DNA of 64,000 bases from Gammaproteobacteria bacterium (GTDB lineage Bacteria > Pseudomonadota > Gammaproteobacteria > Steroidobacterales > Woeseiaceae), in contig JAOTWB010000007.1 in NCBI GenBank assembly GCA_029863125.1, positions 1-64,000 of the forward strand, written 5' to 3'. The position numbers were made by a program, and so were the translations under genes. Below the pieces are notes generated by a model. It was not told where the DNA came from. It saw only the letters and a program-made list of their open reading frames with translations, and did no database searches. Within the stretch, counting starts at the first letter, position 1. Each line of letters starts with the position of its first letter. Shown piece by piece: positions 63,670 to 64,000 of this stretch.

Positions 63670-64000
63670 GCGAGGCCCTGCCCCTGTTCGCGGCGGCGTT
63701 CGTCACCGGCCTGTTGGGCAGCGCGCACTGCTTCGGCATGTGCGCCGGCATCTCGGGCCTGTTCGCGGTCAACGCGAGCGTGGCATCACTGCGATTACAG
63801 ATTCCCAGGGCCATGGCTTACAACGCCGGACGCGTCCTGAGCTACGCGTTCCTCGGCATAGTGGTCGCGACGTTGGGGCAAACGGTCATCAAAGCCATTC
63901 CGGACGCTGCAGCGCCCGTGCGCCTGGCAAGTGGACTGCTGATCGTCGCAATCGGCCTGCAGGTCGCGTTCAACTGGCGCTTCCTCGCCCCGGTCGAGAA
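63666..64000 (+). CDS. Sulfite exporter TauE/SafE-like membrane protein (DsbD_2-like), truncated at window end
   Basis: MSEALPLFAAAFVTGLLGSAHCFGMCAGISGLFAVNA...; ATG 63666 overlapping ccoS stop. Confidence 0.85.
   Translation, partial: MSEALPLFAAAFVTGLLGSAHCFGMCAGISGLFAVNASVASLRLQIPRAMAYNAGRVLSYAFLGIVVATLGQTVIKAIPDAAAPVRLASGLLIVAIGLQVAFNWRFLAPVE

Overview
High-GC, gene-dense gammaproteobacterial-type chromosome segment, read from sequence only. Left to right: a nitrilase tail; a molybdopterin block (moaA-moaC-mobA-moaD-moaE); two acyl-CoA dehydrogenases; a queuosine-precursor transporter and a SAM hydrolase; glnS and thrS; a receiver-domain/TonB chimera; a gamma-glutamylated putrescine (Puu) catabolic cluster; a Pit phosphate transporter with its PhoU-like partner; a cyanophycin cluster (cphB, cphA and a Mur-ligase-only CphA paralogue); queF; ribA; a TetR-HlyD-ABC efflux operon; a FixJ-like regulator; DksA-like and Usp proteins. 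The right third is a nitrogen-oxide and microaerobic respiration island. It holds a porin, an unusual NirS (cd1 nitrite reductase with an extra N-terminal cytochrome c domain and a lipoprotein signal), a TonB receptor, a DNR-type regulator with a TTGAT-N4-GTCAA site, a heme-copper oxidase-superfamily pair that looks like an sNOR-type NO reductase (active-site Tyr missing, SCO/SenC downstream), a cytochrome b / ferredoxin / MvhD-like fusion, a hemerythrin, a PAS hybrid kinase, and the full ccoNOQP-ccoGHIS cbb3 oxidase set. The best leads are the putative NO-reductase module with the cytochrome b-Fd-MvhD fusion, the lipoprotein di-c-domain NirS, a ~290-bp element with 31-bp terminal inverted repeats between ccoI and ccoS, and a 36-bp near-perfect palindrome between cphA and its paralogue. 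No tRNA, rRNA, CRISPR array or transposase was recognised.
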